In this document: piece by piece, positions 51,292-64,000 of the stretch
Numbering within the stretch: the stretch's first letter is position 1
How the letters are laid out: every line of letters starts with the position of its first letter
Assembly (NCBI GenBank): GCA_029718625.1
Contig: CM056376.1
Coordinates: 92,833,945 to 92,897,944 of the forward strand
Length of the DNA stretch: 64,000 bases
Source of the DNA: Synaphobranchus kaupii
Lineage: Eukaryota; Chordata; Actinopteri; Anguilliformes; Synaphobranchidae
Direction: 5' to 3'
Made by a program: the position numbers and the translations under genes
The notes under the pieces: generated by a model
Seen by the model: only the letters and a program-made list of their open reading frames with translations
The model's database searches: none
What the model was told of the DNA's origin: nothing

Positions 51292-51640
51292 TGGGGGGAG
51301 GGTGAGGGTTTGGGCATCAAGCAGAATTATCAGAGGCTTGGCTTCGGAAGTACTGGAGAGGAGTCGTCGAGACAAGGGGAAAGCCAAAAAAACTGCCTTA
51401 AAGCCCCTTTTTCTCAGAAAGCAGATCTGAAGCATGGCACAAAACAAAAATGCTAAAGTTGTGAACGTGAGCGGTTCTGCTCTGCTCTGTGGGACAAACA
51501 GCTTCTTCTAACTTTTGACAAGGAAACTAAAATGAAATAAGAAGAATCAAACACAGGCTAATTTCATCACTGGGAAACTAAAGCAATCAGGATTTCACAA
51601 TAACAGCACTGATACTTGATAGTAATGGGTGAGATTTATA

Positions 51641-52004
51641 TTAGGGGTGGCAGAGTTTACGATTTTCTCTAAACAATTACAAGCTGATTTGTCCCTGCAT
51701 TTACTCGGGTACTCTTTTTTATTAGATTTTTTTTTGTGCCTAAAGCCCGATTTACAGCAGCTAACAGGCTTAAAGGCGTTGCAGAGCATTTTCTCCGGTG
51801 TAGGCTAGCCCACGCAACAACGCTTGTTCTGAACCATTACCAGGCATGGATCTAGCCTTTCTGCCGCCCTAGGCAAGATTGCGGACTGGGGGTGGGGGGG
51901 CTATACATGCTTCGACCATTATGGCAGTTATTTCTGAATAAAAGATTTTCAATTTTTTTTGATTACATTTCTTTTTAAAAATTTAAGAATCTGCCCACCC
52001 CTAA
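51641..52004. mobile_element. Small non-autonomous DNA element with GGGGTGG(G)CAG ends
   Basis: TTAGGGGTGGCAGAGTTT and, inverted, TTAGGGGTGGGCAGATTC bound a 364-bp stretch, with TA just outside GGGGTGG on both sides. The interior includes GGATCTAGCCTTTCTGCCGC, which looks like fish repeat DNA. Family not determined. Confidence 0.5.
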
Positions 52005-52005
52005 T

Positions 52006-52065
52006 TTCTATAGTGCCTTTCAGCGTCTCAAGGATCTCAAAGTGCTACACAGTGAGGTCAGCAGC
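52006..52065 (-). mobile_element. LINE 3'-end fragment
   Basis: TCTATAGTGCCTTTCAGCGT then CTCAAAGTGCTACACAGTG resembles fish LINE 3' UTRs, directly next to the preceding element. Confidence 0.4.
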
Positions 52066-52649
52066 TGTCCTAACCCTTCATGACTGTATAATCCCCCACT
52101 GGGGTGAATCACACATCAGTTTTTGCCAGAACAAAATACGTGCTGGGGGAAAGGTGCATTTATGTGACTACGTGCATTTTTAATCAGAATGTTTTTATAA
52201 TTCAGGTTCTGAATATGTGAATATGAGTTCCAAAAAAAAAAGAGAACTGGAGCCTTAACAAAAAGAGTTCACAAATTGAAAGTATTCTTTGTGTCTCTGG
52301 TTAAAGGCTTTTAACCAGTCATTTGCTCAGGAAGTGTACTTATTCATATTCATACTTTAATCCTATGGTATGTGGAAAACAGCTCTGATTTCTCAGTGCC
52401 ACTACATTTGTTTTGGTTTGTCAAAAAGAGTTCAAAATGAGAAGCTTTTTTATAAAAAGGGGCGAAAAAATTATTGGTGCAGTCTAATTATTTACAGGTT
52501 TGGCATGGGGGGTCAGGCTTAGTGGGTCATTTGCGTCAGCACTGGAGGTAACTGTTGTACAGAGCTGCCAGAGAAAGAAAAAGTGAGACAGACAGACAGT
52601 GGGGGGGGGTTCCACATCTTCCCCAGGACTGTTATTTTCCCCGAGTGCT

Positions 52650-52712
<63 letters not shown>

Positions 52713-52792
52713 GAGGGGGAGAGCGAGAAAATGTGTGTGAGAAAGAGTGAGAGAGAAAGAGAGAGAGAGCGAGAGAGAGAGAGAAAGAGAGA
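52650..52792. repeat. GA microsatellite and GA-rich tail
   Basis: About 58 bp of pure (GA)n is followed by GGGGGAGGGGGAGAG and further GAGA blocks. Confidence 0.93.
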
Positions 52793-53417
52793 TTCTATCA
52801 TTATCTTCACACCATGGCTAATCATCTCTCCCAGTCTGGAAAGGGCTATCATCTTTTCAGAAGAAAGCTGGATCTCTCTTCGATCGGTTTCCCTGTTTCA
52901 TAACAGGAAATTTGCATATGTCTCAAGTAAACCACCATAGTTATTGCAGACCACACTCTTAAACATTTCATTAAAAAAAGACGATTTGCAATTATGGATG
53001 TTTCTTATAAGCTAGAAATTGTTCAATAAGTAAATATGTTTTAGTAAAGTACAAACAAGGACTGCAACCATCCAACTAATCAATTCAATCGATTATAAAA
53101 AAAAAAAAACTCATTTGAATTACAATGCACAGATCAGGAGCTATGATACTGAAAGGTTCCAATCGCCTCCCCAAAGTGCTGATCAATGAAGAGTGCTTCT
53201 GTGTGATTTGGGGAAACAGTCGGAACAGCACATCCTCTGCACATCTGCAGCACATTCCACATCTGCCAAATGGGATGTTTTCTCTGCACATTCAATTTTA
53301 TCAACATTCAAACTGACAGAAAGCTGAAAGCTGAACAACATAATTAAAATGCCCAAAGATCAAACCTAAGTTTTCCCGTGGCCCCAGGAAAAAGGTTCTA
53401 GACAGTGTGATTTTATG

Positions 53418-53452
53418 TAACATAACATAACATAACATAACATAACATAACA
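53418..53452. repeat. (ATAAC)n pentanucleotide repeat, 7 copies
   Basis: A perfect AACAT run between TTTTATGT and ATGTTAATG. Confidence 0.93.
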
Positions 53453-54978
53453 TATGTTAATGTTGTCATCTGTACACATTGTAAGTTGTTTTAATTAAGA
53501 TAATTTGACTATCTGAAAAGAGCATTGATAAAATCACCAATGATAAACTAATTTATACAAACTGGAGCCTTTAAATGATCAACAGTGAAACCTGGAAAAA
53601 AATTCTACTGTTAAACAATGATGAGTTTTAAAAATACGAAAAATATGAAGCATATGGCTTCAGTGCATTTTCAAAATGAACATTGCTACCTACATACTGG
53701 CTCGGACCATTTCACTGACAATAACACCATAAAAAGCAAGTTTCAACTGCATTATCCTCAATGCTGCATATTAAGTTCTGTAAATAAAAAATTAAATCCA
53801 CCTGAACAATGTTACTACAAAGTTTTGCATTCATCTGGAAGTCAGAACAAAACAAATTGCAGTTTCCTACTGGGCACAATGTTTAATTATGATTACACTG
53901 ACATAAACCCTAATGCAGAAAATGTGTGGGGAATGGAATGGATTGGCTGATGTTAGTGGTGGTCCAAGCTGCATTTTTTCCCAGAGAGTTGAGAAACTGA
54001 CTCATTTAAACAAGACCATTTATTATTTAAAAAATGGCTGACGGATACATCATTCAGTTTACATAATATGGGCCAGCACCAATGACAATGTGCATGGGCC
54101 CCTCCAGTTAAAGTAAATATGTTGCATACCGATTTGTTAACCTTCCTAGCCTGATCCTCTTCTTTACCACTATTGTTACACAAAAATAGTAAGTTAATTT
54201 ATTTACGTTTGGTTACTTAATTTTTGGAACTTGGAAAATGATCCCTCCAGCTGTAATCCAATGTGGGCCAGTTCTGGGGACCTGATTTATGGGGCGTCTG
54301 GTTCTCATTTCTGTACGGAGAGGGTGTCTGGGGGAGTTGGGTGACAGCACTGCCTTCCAAGACCAAAGACACAGTGACTACTGGATTACTGCAGTCTTCT
54401 GTAGCTTTTCAGCAGGGGTTGGGAAACATCTCGAACATGACCCCTCGGTTTCTCAGAAACGGAGTACACTGGGGGAGGCATCTGCTCATGAGTTAGCACG
54501 ATTGCTTAGACCAGTAGTACTGCTCTTGTTTTGCGGCAAATATTTCAGTCACTGCTCCCATGCCTTTGTGAGGTAGAATAGCCAATCTGCACCGTGGGAT
54601 GAGTTAGGGCCAGGCTCAGGACTGTGCCATGCCCTCTCAAAAAAAGGAAAAAGTCACACAAAAACCCCTAGATGAGCCCTGCACTGGTGGCTGAACTCCA
54701 AAAATCCAGTGTGGAGTTGTGCCTGCTATCTGAAGAGTTCAAGGCCCTCCACAGCCATTTGGACATAAATGCACATTCATGCCTTTATGAAAGGTTGGAC
54801 AGATGGGTTGCATCTTAAGCACAATCTGGGAACGAAGTAACCTTTTCTTTTGGTTTTGGGAATGGTCAGTTTGTAGATGCCAGCTGATATTGTGACAAGC
54901 TTTAATGCCAGCAGACAGATAATGCCTGATATGCACTCTTCAACATAAATAATGCAAATAATACAAATATCTCTTTAA

Positions 54979-56564
54979 CCCCTTTGTGCAGTTACCCTAG
55001 TGGCGTTGACCCTGGGGTCTACATCACAAACATCGTACTGTACCACGTCAGAAAGTGAGGTACCATGGAAAACTGCATGTTGTCAACATCAGTGGAAGTT
55101 GGGATATTATCGGCAAAATATGAAGTTCCTACACGCCACCGTTCTTCCGTATTTCATAAAAGCATATCGACCACTGAGCGAATCGGGTTGAAGATACTGG
55201 ACATTTAAATATATTTATGAGTTGGTTACAGCTCTTCTTTAACCACCAAAACATTTTTATACTATCACAGCAACAATAAAAACACATAAGGTCCTGGATA
55301 TATGTAAATTAAACTGTTATTTTGCCTGCTCACTTATGAGTGAATTTCTGTCATCATCACATAATTTCCTTCTGCTATGAAAATCTCTCATAAAGTATGG
55401 AATAAAGTCATAACCTTACCTGCATTATTAAAGCCAGATATGACTTTTCTAAGATTATGTAGTTATTTTCTGCCTTTTCTGCCTATGTGTGGTGTACAGT
55501 GTAAGTTTCAACATGGGCAAAATCTCAAAAATTTGTCTGCAGAACATTACACAATTCAAATTTGGAGTAGTAATGTCTTGGAACTAATTGTAATGGACTG
55601 ACAGCCTTAATATCAAAAAAGAACACATTCTAAGCTTTCGAAAGATGTGTAATGTAGGTCATTAGACAGTTGGGAGCCATTGTCAGAGCTGTGCGTGTCA
55701 CAAGCATATTTCAAAACAACACGCGCCGTTAAGCATCTCCGTGGTTTTGCGTAAGAGAACGCATACGCATCGCGTAGTGAACTCCAGTGATAAATCGTTT
55801 TGTTTGTACAATGGCGAAGTGACAAAAACATTTGAAACAGTGCTCGAAACTGCTGGATGCTGTAGGCTAGTCGTCCTCTGGATTCAGATGAGGAGATGTA
55901 CATCCATGACTCTTCTCATCTGAAGCAGACAGCATGGATTCCATAGCTAAGTGTTGTCTTGTGTACAAGGTGTGCATGTGCATGTGTGTTTTATGGTGTT
56001 GTATTCATAATAGTATAGTTAGCTAGGCACTGAAAGGCTAGCTTGGTTGTGTTATTATTGTTTATGATGTCACAGAGTTTTACATTAGTGGTGCTGAATT
56101 CAGAATTAAATGACCTGTAGTCTCTCTTATTCTGGTTTAATTTAGTTTATATTTAGTTAGCTAGCAACCTATTAGGTATTGGCTATAAGCTAAGCCTGCA
56201 TAAGGCTCAATGATAAAGTATGGGGAGTTTGCGGAAAAAAGTCCCTTGCTGAGGCGACTTGAATTTGTATACCCTAAGTAATGACAATGGTGGTGAGCTG
56301 TCAATCTATTACGGCTAGACTGTAACTTTACCTGGAATTTATACTACGCTATAGTAGAAGCTTTCATGTGCATTCACTGCCCATAATTTACATCTGGAGT
56401 TATGAAAATAATAAAAATTAAGGCATGATAATGGTACCTGGGTCTTCTTTAATTTAAGCCATTATTGGTGTTTGTGTTACATTTCTATCTGGACCTATAA
56501 AGCTTTAAACAGAACGGTACAAAACAGATGAAAATGGGTAAAATTAAGCCTCTGCGCAAAGGGG
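54979..56564. mobile_element. piggyBac-like non-autonomous element (1586 bp), TTAA-flanked
   Basis: The ends CCCCTTTGTGCAG and CTGCGCAAAGGGG are inverted, with TTAA outside both (54975-54978 and 56565-56568). It is longer than the 14685 MITE and has different termini. No transposase frame was recognised inside. Confidence 0.78.
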
Positions 56565-57908
56565 TTAAAAGATATGTCTAGACGTGTACAGATGTACATA
56601 ATGCAAACAAGCCATTCATGTTTTAATGCAATATTTCTAAATATATATCAATATTTATAACATAAATAAACAGTGGTTCTTTGAACCAGTCGCTCTCATC
56701 CAGTAGGCCTATATAAGGTTGTTGGCTGATTGTTGTTTGGCCAGGTCCTGGCCAGTACAATTCTAGCCTCAAGCCAACATGTACCATAATTACCTTTAGA
56801 AGGACCAGTATTGTACACAAGCTTTGGGAGCATTGTCCCCTTCAGCTCTTACTGCAGTCACTGGGGATACTAAGAAGATTAACATTATATCTTCACAGGA
56901 AAATGCAGGAATCTGTTACGATAGGTTTCTGCTTCTCCATTCAGACTTATATGCCCTGTACCCTCACACACATTTTTGACGTTACCGTCAAATGGCAATG
57001 GAAATACCATTAGTGTTTACAGAGGCTTCAAAGAGACTGAATGGATTTTACTTACATTCACAAGAGACAGAGAGAGAGAGAGAGAGAGAGCCATTTTGGC
57101 TGTACCCAAAATGGCTTCCCCTGACCACTTATGAAAGGTCCATAGACAATATTGTGAATAAGTTTCCCAGTCTTCCATTGGCTGCTCTTGTATAAGTTAT
57201 GGACATCAACACTTTCCAGAGTGTTTTTTTATTGCCTACTTTTCAGGCTGAAACAAAAGGCATGGGTGTTATAGTTCCACTGTAAAAGTTTTATCACGCC
57301 AAAGTCTGACTGGTGTAATATTTCTTCTGGGACATCAAACTGTGAGGATTGTTTTTTTTAAAAAAAAACTTGCGAACAGTTCTGCGCATTTTAACAAAAA
57401 ACTGCCAGGAAATGTAATTATGAAAGGGATTGAACCGTTTTGGACAGCCTGGATTTTTTTCTTTACAATAAAAGAGCATAAATATTTTTCCTGAAGTCCT
57501 AAAGTTACATCAACAGACAAGCACAACTCTTAAAACCTCAGGCCCTTTACTAATACAGAGCGACAGAGAGAGACTGTATAATTAACACTTCTGCATCTGA
57601 CAATCTGCCTGGTAATGGTTAAAATGTAAACAGGAAACATATATCAACCAATAATATTCCAGAAGCAGCTACTATATACATATAAATCAGGAGGGGCAGG
57701 AATAAAAAGTGCCCGTGTGAGGGAGGTGAACAGAGTCTCACAGGCCCCAGAAAGGAAAAAAATAAACAGTGCCAAAGCGTGTTACAGTCAGTCTGTAGGC
57801 AACAAGCACTGTTCTAGCCTGTCCAGGGGTGTGGGTCTATGTTTGTGTGTATGTGTGTGTGTGGAGGGGGGGGGGGGGTGAACTTGCCTAGCAGCAAGAA
57901 AGTGCATG

Positions 57909-57961
<53 letters not shown>
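57909..57961. repeat. TG microsatellite
   Basis: About 53 bp of uninterrupted (TG)n. Confidence 0.95.
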
Positions 57962-57966
<5 letters not shown>

Positions 57967-58541
57967 CTTTGTGTCTGTGTGTCTCCGTGAATGGTCCATT
58001 AGGCATGGAAAGTGAACAATATTTCATACTCTCTTGTTTGTGCCGTTGTGACACATGCAGCTATGACAGGTCCCGGAGCAGAGGCAGACCTGTCACTCGA
58101 TTGACTTGTCTCGTGACATCAGAGGTGACAGACACTGTAGCTGCTCTTCCAGTGTTTCTCTTTAGGTTTATTTTGGTTTTTACCTGAGGTGAGCCAAAAG
58201 CCATTCTCGCACAGACAGACCCAGATTAATGCCATGTTTGCCTACCCCAGATACAGTAGTACGTTCTGCAGTCCTGGAGAGTCTAGCATAAATTAACATG
58301 TAGACCCTGGATAAAATACCCTTGCCAGAACCCACTAATGCTTGTTTAGTTCACATACAGTAACATAGAAAGGTCATGATAAGAAAACATAAAAGTATTC
58401 AGCACCAGGATGTTTGGATATTTGTTGTTTGAAAGTGAGTGAGCTGTGTGAAAATGTGGACTACCCAGGGACTGTCAATATTTGAGCTATGGAGCAGCTA
58501 GTTTATATGTTCACACAAACAGACATATGGACACATTAATT

Positions 58542-58603
58542 TACACACACACAAACACAAGCACACACACACACGCACACGCACACGCACACGCACACAC
58601 ACA
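58542..58603. repeat. CA microsatellite with CACGCA variant units
   Basis: (CA)n with four CACACG hexamers in a row. Confidence 0.93.
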
Positions 58604-60904
58604 CTGCACAGAATCCTACACAGGGCAGACTTCACAGCAGATCCTGCGGTTCAGGATAGTACAGGTAGTTGTTTAGGTTTTCTTACATTAGGCACTGTGA
58701 CACAATGGGTTTTAACTAGACTGCTCTGCATCAAGAGAAGATACACTTCAAGATGTCCAGGAGAGACCTACTGAGTACAAAAAGTAATGTTCGCTTTTTA
58801 CGAAGACCACACACGTCTTGCTTCCACGCAGGACGTTGAGCGCACAGTAAACAGTTTGGTAGATTTACTATACTTAATTTCACAAGCAGAATGAACTGCA
58901 GCAAGCAAATAGATAGTGGAGCTTTCCTCAAGTTTTGCACAGTCCTTAAATCACTTTTTGCCAAAGAAAACACAGCCACGGTTCTGTCATAAATCACAGT
59001 CACAAAGAAGAGAAAATGTACGCTCAAGCTGGGCAAATTCAATCCAACCAAACCGTAAAGGTCTCCACCAGTCAATAAACAACAACTACGCACCACTGTG
59101 TCTTCCTTGCCAGCCAAAGAGGCTGGGTTTTAATGAAGAGCATGTGTTGATCCCACAAAGGCATAAATCAAGCACCTCCTCAGGCCTGTGACTGTCATTG
59201 CAGCCACAGCTCTCTGAAATAAGCCGTCAGAAGGTCGGGAATGCCTTTTACAATCAACGTTTGTAAAAACAAGCGTGTGGTTACGAGTTTCAATCCTAAG
59301 CAGACCAAGACTTCGTCTGTGGGCATAGGGATGGGTCAAGAAACTGAGGAAATGGGAGCATTCGTGCGACAGCTTCTTTTAAGTCTCTTCTTTCATACTT
59401 TAGTTTTTTTAAAATGCTAATAGCTTTACAAAAACATGTCCCTGCATTTTCCCACCCAATTGGGAACTGCTAATAAACATTGTGCATCTGTCCTACAATC
59501 GCAACATCCTCCATAAATTCAGGAGAAAGCACGCTTGTATCAGTCTGCCAAAACACACCATGGTGTGGAAACCACACCAAGATGGATTCTGTCATCTTCA
59601 GCCTTCGGCTGGGCAGCCAAGGTGCTCCAGTTCAGCGTGTCAGGCACTGTGATGCATGTATCGCCTCCAGTCTCTCCTCTGCACTGACTGGAGAACAACA
59701 GGGCCATAATTATAAAGGCACAGAGCCCTGTCGCTAAAAAGCAAAGCTCTGAACATGAGCACAGAATGAATCGCAATGTGGTGTTACGAAACATTTATAC
59801 ATTTTTATAAAAAAACCAAACATTAAACACAGCAGGATATCTTTCCAAGGTGTATCATTTCTGGTGCATAATGTAATGGACTAGTTAAGGTAAAATAAAA
59901 TATATATTAGGTAGTTTTCGATTGAAAGCAACAGAAAGAGGAGGGTATTAAATATAATGCACATCATTTTATAAAACTACAGACTGGGGGTAGAATGCCT
60001 GTGCATATTCACCCATCTCAGGACTAAACTGTTGCTTTGGCATTAGCTCCAGGCTCAGTACCACAGGCAGAAGGATATCAGGTCAAGCCCGAGGTGTTTT
60101 TAGAAGGGGGGAGGGGTGGGGCGGGGTTGCTGTCATAAACATCACACTGCAGGTTGGCATTCCCTGTAGGACCTGAAGAAGACCACCCACCACTGTTTAT
60201 TCACAATGTCACAGAGGGAGGGACAAAATAATAATTGTAAAAAAAGTACAATCCATGTACTCTCAAAAGTCTGTGTGTGGGGGTTTGGTTGGGAGGTTGA
60301 GGGGGGTGTCCTGGAGCGGCATTAAAGCCAACCGAGGGATCAGGATAACACTGTCAGCCGACTTTGCAAGGCTGCTGTTTAAACAGCCAAGGGATCCCTG
60401 TAAAAATACACATGCAGTGTTTATTTTGTTGTTTCTCCATCACAGAAAACAGCTCTTTGCTCACTCCTGAAGGAGCACCTTGTTCCTGCTCTCTGCACAT
60501 GCAGCGGCTGACACCTGACAGTCAAACCACAGCAGGACATCTTCCTATACCCCAGCCCTGTGAACTTAGCCCTTTTTGCTCCGACAGCTACCGTGTACAC
60601 TGTTCCTCATTATTTTATTCATTCATAACTCATTGACTATCTGCCTACACAATCTTCACATAAGTGTAAATCACCACATAATAAAAGGACTTCCCAAAAT
60701 ATAATAAAATAAATATGTGCCAACAGTCCATGATTTATGTCTCAGGACACGCCTGTTCCTCTTAGGAAAGGGAAAGATTGCTTATGAAAATGGTGCCGCT
60801 TTTGTCTCTTTTTTTCAACAGCTAAATCTCCAAGTTAAATTTAACCAGGGACACCATGTACCCATCGCACGACATAACTAATCTGTGTCAATTAAAATCT
60901 CATC

Positions 60905-61345
60905 ATGCTCTTCCTCCGGAGTGCGCGGCGTGCTGCGCAGAGAAACCGCCTCTCCTTTTGTTCTGCTGAGACAGGGGCTGCAGGGGAGCAGAATCGCGCG
61001 CGATCAAACAAAACGCCCTGCTGTCGGCACCTGAATGCGGCTGCCCTCGCGCGGAGTGACCACGAGCGACCAACTGCCTCGAGGGGGGGGGGGGCTGCGA
61101 GAAGGCACACTTGAACCTGAAAGGGATGCACGATCGGGTCGGAAAGGGCTTGGTGACCCTGCGGGGCCCAATGCGTCACGACTGCACCCCTCCATCTCCG
61201 GAGCGAGCGTGGCGCACGCATTTGCATAATGAGGTGGCACAATGTGGCCCCGTCCGGACCGACTGCCTGTCAGGGGTGGAAGTGGGGCACTCGTCTATGA
61301 CAAGTGATGCCGGCACAAGGCCGCGTGAATCAGGCATTGTGGGAA
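60905..61345. promoter_or_regulatory. CpG-rich island in intron 1, with octamer motif
   Basis: The segment is GC-rich with many CpG (GCGCGCGATC, CTCGCGCGGAG, CGTCCGGACCGAC), in strong contrast to the AT-rich surroundings. It holds the octamer ATTTGCAT (61220-61227) and a TGCGTCACG CRE-like site. No TATA box or convincing coding exon was seen. It could be an alternative pde3a promoter or an enhancer (inference). Confidence 0.45.
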
Positions 61346-62041
61346 GACGCATTCCCCACTACCCTCCGACCACCACCTTACTATTCACTTACTAGCATTA
61401 TTCACTTGCTTACCAGATGTCCCAGAGAAGAGCATCTTACGAAGGTCACATGTTTAACAGAGCTGGATTTTCACTGGAGCTAGTAAGGTGAAGTACCATG
61501 CTTGAGGTTATGACAGTTGCATTGCATCAGAGATTCTAAAGACCACCCAGGGCTCTATCCACTGCACCGTGCTCATCCGAGCCCTCTCTGCGTCATCACA
61601 AAGAGAATTCTGGGAATACTAGCAAATCAGTAAAGGTGTTTGGTGATGGACTATGAGGCAGAAAAAGATTATCATTTAAATAAAGAGGGGAAAGAGAATA
61701 AATCAAAGCGATGGTTTCTGAACCAGGAATACAGGACTGTGCGGGAGAAAGAGAGTATGAGTCAGAGATTCACATTTCTACACTGGTCTCAAAAAGAAAT
61801 TTAAAGCAAGTCAGAGCTGCCTGCTAATTCACAATGTGAATGCCTACAATTCACAATGCTGCTTTCATGACCCAGCTATTATAACCAAAATCTTGATTTA
61901 TCTTTCTGGTTTTAATATAAGGTGACCTCAAATGTGCATTACATGAGAGTTTTTGATTATAAACGGTGAAATACATCAAAAGCCAACGTGAAACACAACA
62001 TTGCTGTCTATGAACAACTTAAGTCAGCGATGAGCTCAATG

Positions 62042-62210
62042 CAGTAGTGTAGTGGAGGGTATACGCGGGTGTACGCAGTATACCCACTTCTTTCTTAGTG
62101 GGCATAGAGTATACTCACTTCTTAATCCCCACTGGTGCACGTATCAATTAGTAGTCATCGATTTGTTAAATTAGAGTATACCCACTTCTCCAGGCGCCAA
62201 TACACCACTG
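62042..62210. mobile_element. hAT-like MITE (169 bp) with perfect 8-bp TSD
   Basis: The ends CAGTAGTGTAGTGGAGGG and CAATACACCACTG are inverted. GCTCAATG is duplicated exactly at 62034-62041 and 62211-62218. The interior has repeated AGTATACCCACTTCT blocks. Confidence 0.9.
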
Positions 62211-64000
62211 GCTCAATGCCTTTTGTTCTCTATCATAACTCAGGCACCGAATAACCCGATCTCATCAGGAAAAAGCTATGAAATACTGCAGTAAATCCAA
62301 GTCTTACCCTCTTCATGAAATGTGTCGCTTAAAGCTGAAAATGACCTGGAATGAATAAGTTCATTCTTTCAAAAGAATGGTACCTACTTCAGCTTTCCTG
62401 AAACTTACTTTCATCAGTCACTTCTTGCATCCATACAAGCTACTGTGGTATTCTTTCAATAAACAGATAGAGGATGAAGCAGCCTTCATCTCAGCCATAG
62501 TTAATGGTATCAGTGTTAAAACCCTCTCTTAAAAAGGTAGGCGACATGAGAGCTATGCCTCATCAATAACTAACAATGCAGACGTTAATGATTGTTTAAA
62601 AATATGATAAAACCCAACACTGCCCGTTCCAATAAAATAAAAACAGGCCAGGCAGCCATTTCACGTACGTTCACAGACATAAACAGCAAATAAAACCCAG
62701 GCCAAGGACAGGCCTGTCAAACAATGAGTTTTGTACTTCTAAAAAAATGTGATAGGGCATGAGTCCTTAAAGTATTAATGCAGGTTGTCTGTAGTGTTCA
62801 GAGGGAGGTTATATCTGCAGTTATGTTTTCTCACACTCCCACGCCTACAGAACAGTGTGTTTAAAGACTACTATAAAGTAAGGGAGAGATTGCACATTTC
62901 ATGCTTATCTACTAACTGACATTTAACCAATTATAAGTTATCTGAAGTAAACACAGTGTTTGAAAATAAGACCACAGAAAGGTGTTTGGTTTAGCCACAC
63001 CAAGTACAAACCTAGCATTTAGCAAAACTTGGCAAAAAAGTGCTTATCCAACCAGACACTTTCAACTGGTTTTGTTTTCTCTTTTACTCCAGAGAATAGA
63101 GAATAGAGTTTGTGTCCTTAGAACTTGAAGGCTGTTTGGAGGATACTACTCTATGTCACAACAGTGATCAGTACAACTTGCACATGTTTGGCATGACCTG
63201 GACTAAATGTTTGGTTTGGTAGATTGAGTGCAAGCCCTGGTATGTTCCCCAGGGTGGGAAGCTGGCCTTGTAGGCCCTTCAGAAGTGGTCACTAACATGC
63301 TGCACAATGCACTTTGATATTATGCCTCACTTTCAAAACAGAGCTCTCAAAAGTGTGCCTGTGGCTGACTTGTTACATTCACGTGACCTATGAACTTGCA
63401 CACAAAGTCAATGCTTGAAATAAATGTCAAGTCCCCTGCAAATGTCAATATGTACTGAAAAGCCAAGCCAGATTTGTTTTGGTGAACAGCTATAGGCACA
63501 TACTAAGGTTTCAACATGCAGTCAAGACTCAAGTTCATGAACGACAAACTCTATTTTTTGGGGGGAAAAAAACGAGTTGTAAGCAATACCATAGCCTGGT
63601 GTGCAATCGGTCCATATTTTCTTATTAATTTAAATTCAGTGGGTCATTAAAACAATTCCTTTTATCTTGATTTGTTTGAAGTTTGAGCCTTATATTTACT
63701 TAGCAAGTGCTGTATCAGTGCTTACTCACACTCAGAGGTGTTGAACAACAAACTTGGTCTTTCCAAAAGGTCAGATGCAGTCCTCCCTTTGTTCCGGCCA
63801 CAGTCCTGCCACAGTAATCCTTCTCTAGAATCAGTTACTAAGTTCATATAAGTTCATCATGTGCCCTTTTAGAAAACCATTGAACAGGAAGGTTGAGTAA
63901 TCACAACATCTAAATGAAGTACAGTAGATGATTAGGGTTACTGAGCTGTAGCCCACCTGACAGTTTACCTGCACATATGGCTTCCCATTAACTGCAGTGC

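Noticed and set aside
60892..61242. 116-codon frame in the CpG island as pde3a exon 1
   Set aside because: There are no transmembrane segments, no basic-serine cluster and no match to the region expected before exon 2.

Overview
This window is vertebrate, almost certainly teleost fish, genomic DNA. It is AT-rich and gene-poor, crowded with CA/GA microsatellites, and full of fish-type transposons: Tc1/mariner, hAT, piggyBac, Harbinger-like, Ty3/gypsy, solo LTRs and 5'-truncated LINEs. I cannot name the species.

The only host gene I can support is the cGMP-inhibited phosphodiesterase 3A gene (pde3a) on the minus strand. Three consecutive coding exons fit each other in reading phase. They are exon 2 (42545-42495, 51 nt), exon 3 (14220-13960, 261 nt) and exon 4 (3804-3647, 158 nt). 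Together they encode the regulatory region between the N-terminal membrane domain and the catalytic domain: the conserved block containing [20 protein letters not shown], then the [11 protein letters not shown] phospho-switch, then the TTTTSATG segment. The window therefore covers the end of intron 1 (42546-64000), all of intron 2 (about 28.3 kb), all of intron 3 (about 10.2 kb) and the start of intron 4 (1-3646). Exon 1 and the catalytic exons lie outside.

Layout: 1-3.65 kb is intron 4, with a full-length Tc1 element that carries an open 339-codon transposase. 3.8-13.96 kb is intron 3. It has a Harbinger-like element split by a 1.8-kb solo LTR (4.1-7.2 kb) and a palindromic element sitting inside a Tc1-like element (11.9-12.95 kb). 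14.2-42.5 kb is intron 2. It holds a piggyBac-like MITE, a LINE inserted in a TC microsatellite, two more solo LTRs of the same family, a second copy of the same palindrome inside a different Tc1-like element, a long foldback element, and a degenerate Ty3/gypsy element with a hAT MITE inside it. 42.5-64 kb is intron 1. It has a 25-bp minisatellite, a dead Tc1 transposase, a 1.6-kb piggyBac-like element, a hAT MITE with a perfect 8-bp target duplication, and a CpG-rich segment at about 60.9-61.35 kb that could be regulatory.

The most notable points are these. (1) The 3' splice site of the 51-nt, frame-preserving exon 2 is separated from its likely branch point and pyrimidine tract by about 135 nt of pure UG repeat, giving a 220-nt AG-free zone. 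(2) The same 0.7-kb palindrome lies at the exact dyad centre of two unrelated Tc1-type foldback elements. (3) The full-length Tc1 transposase has glutamine where the catalytic glutamate of the DD34E triad belongs. (4) Three solo LTRs of one family have differently amplified internal repeats. I did not find a new enzymatic or defence system; the interest lies in splicing architecture and transposon structure.
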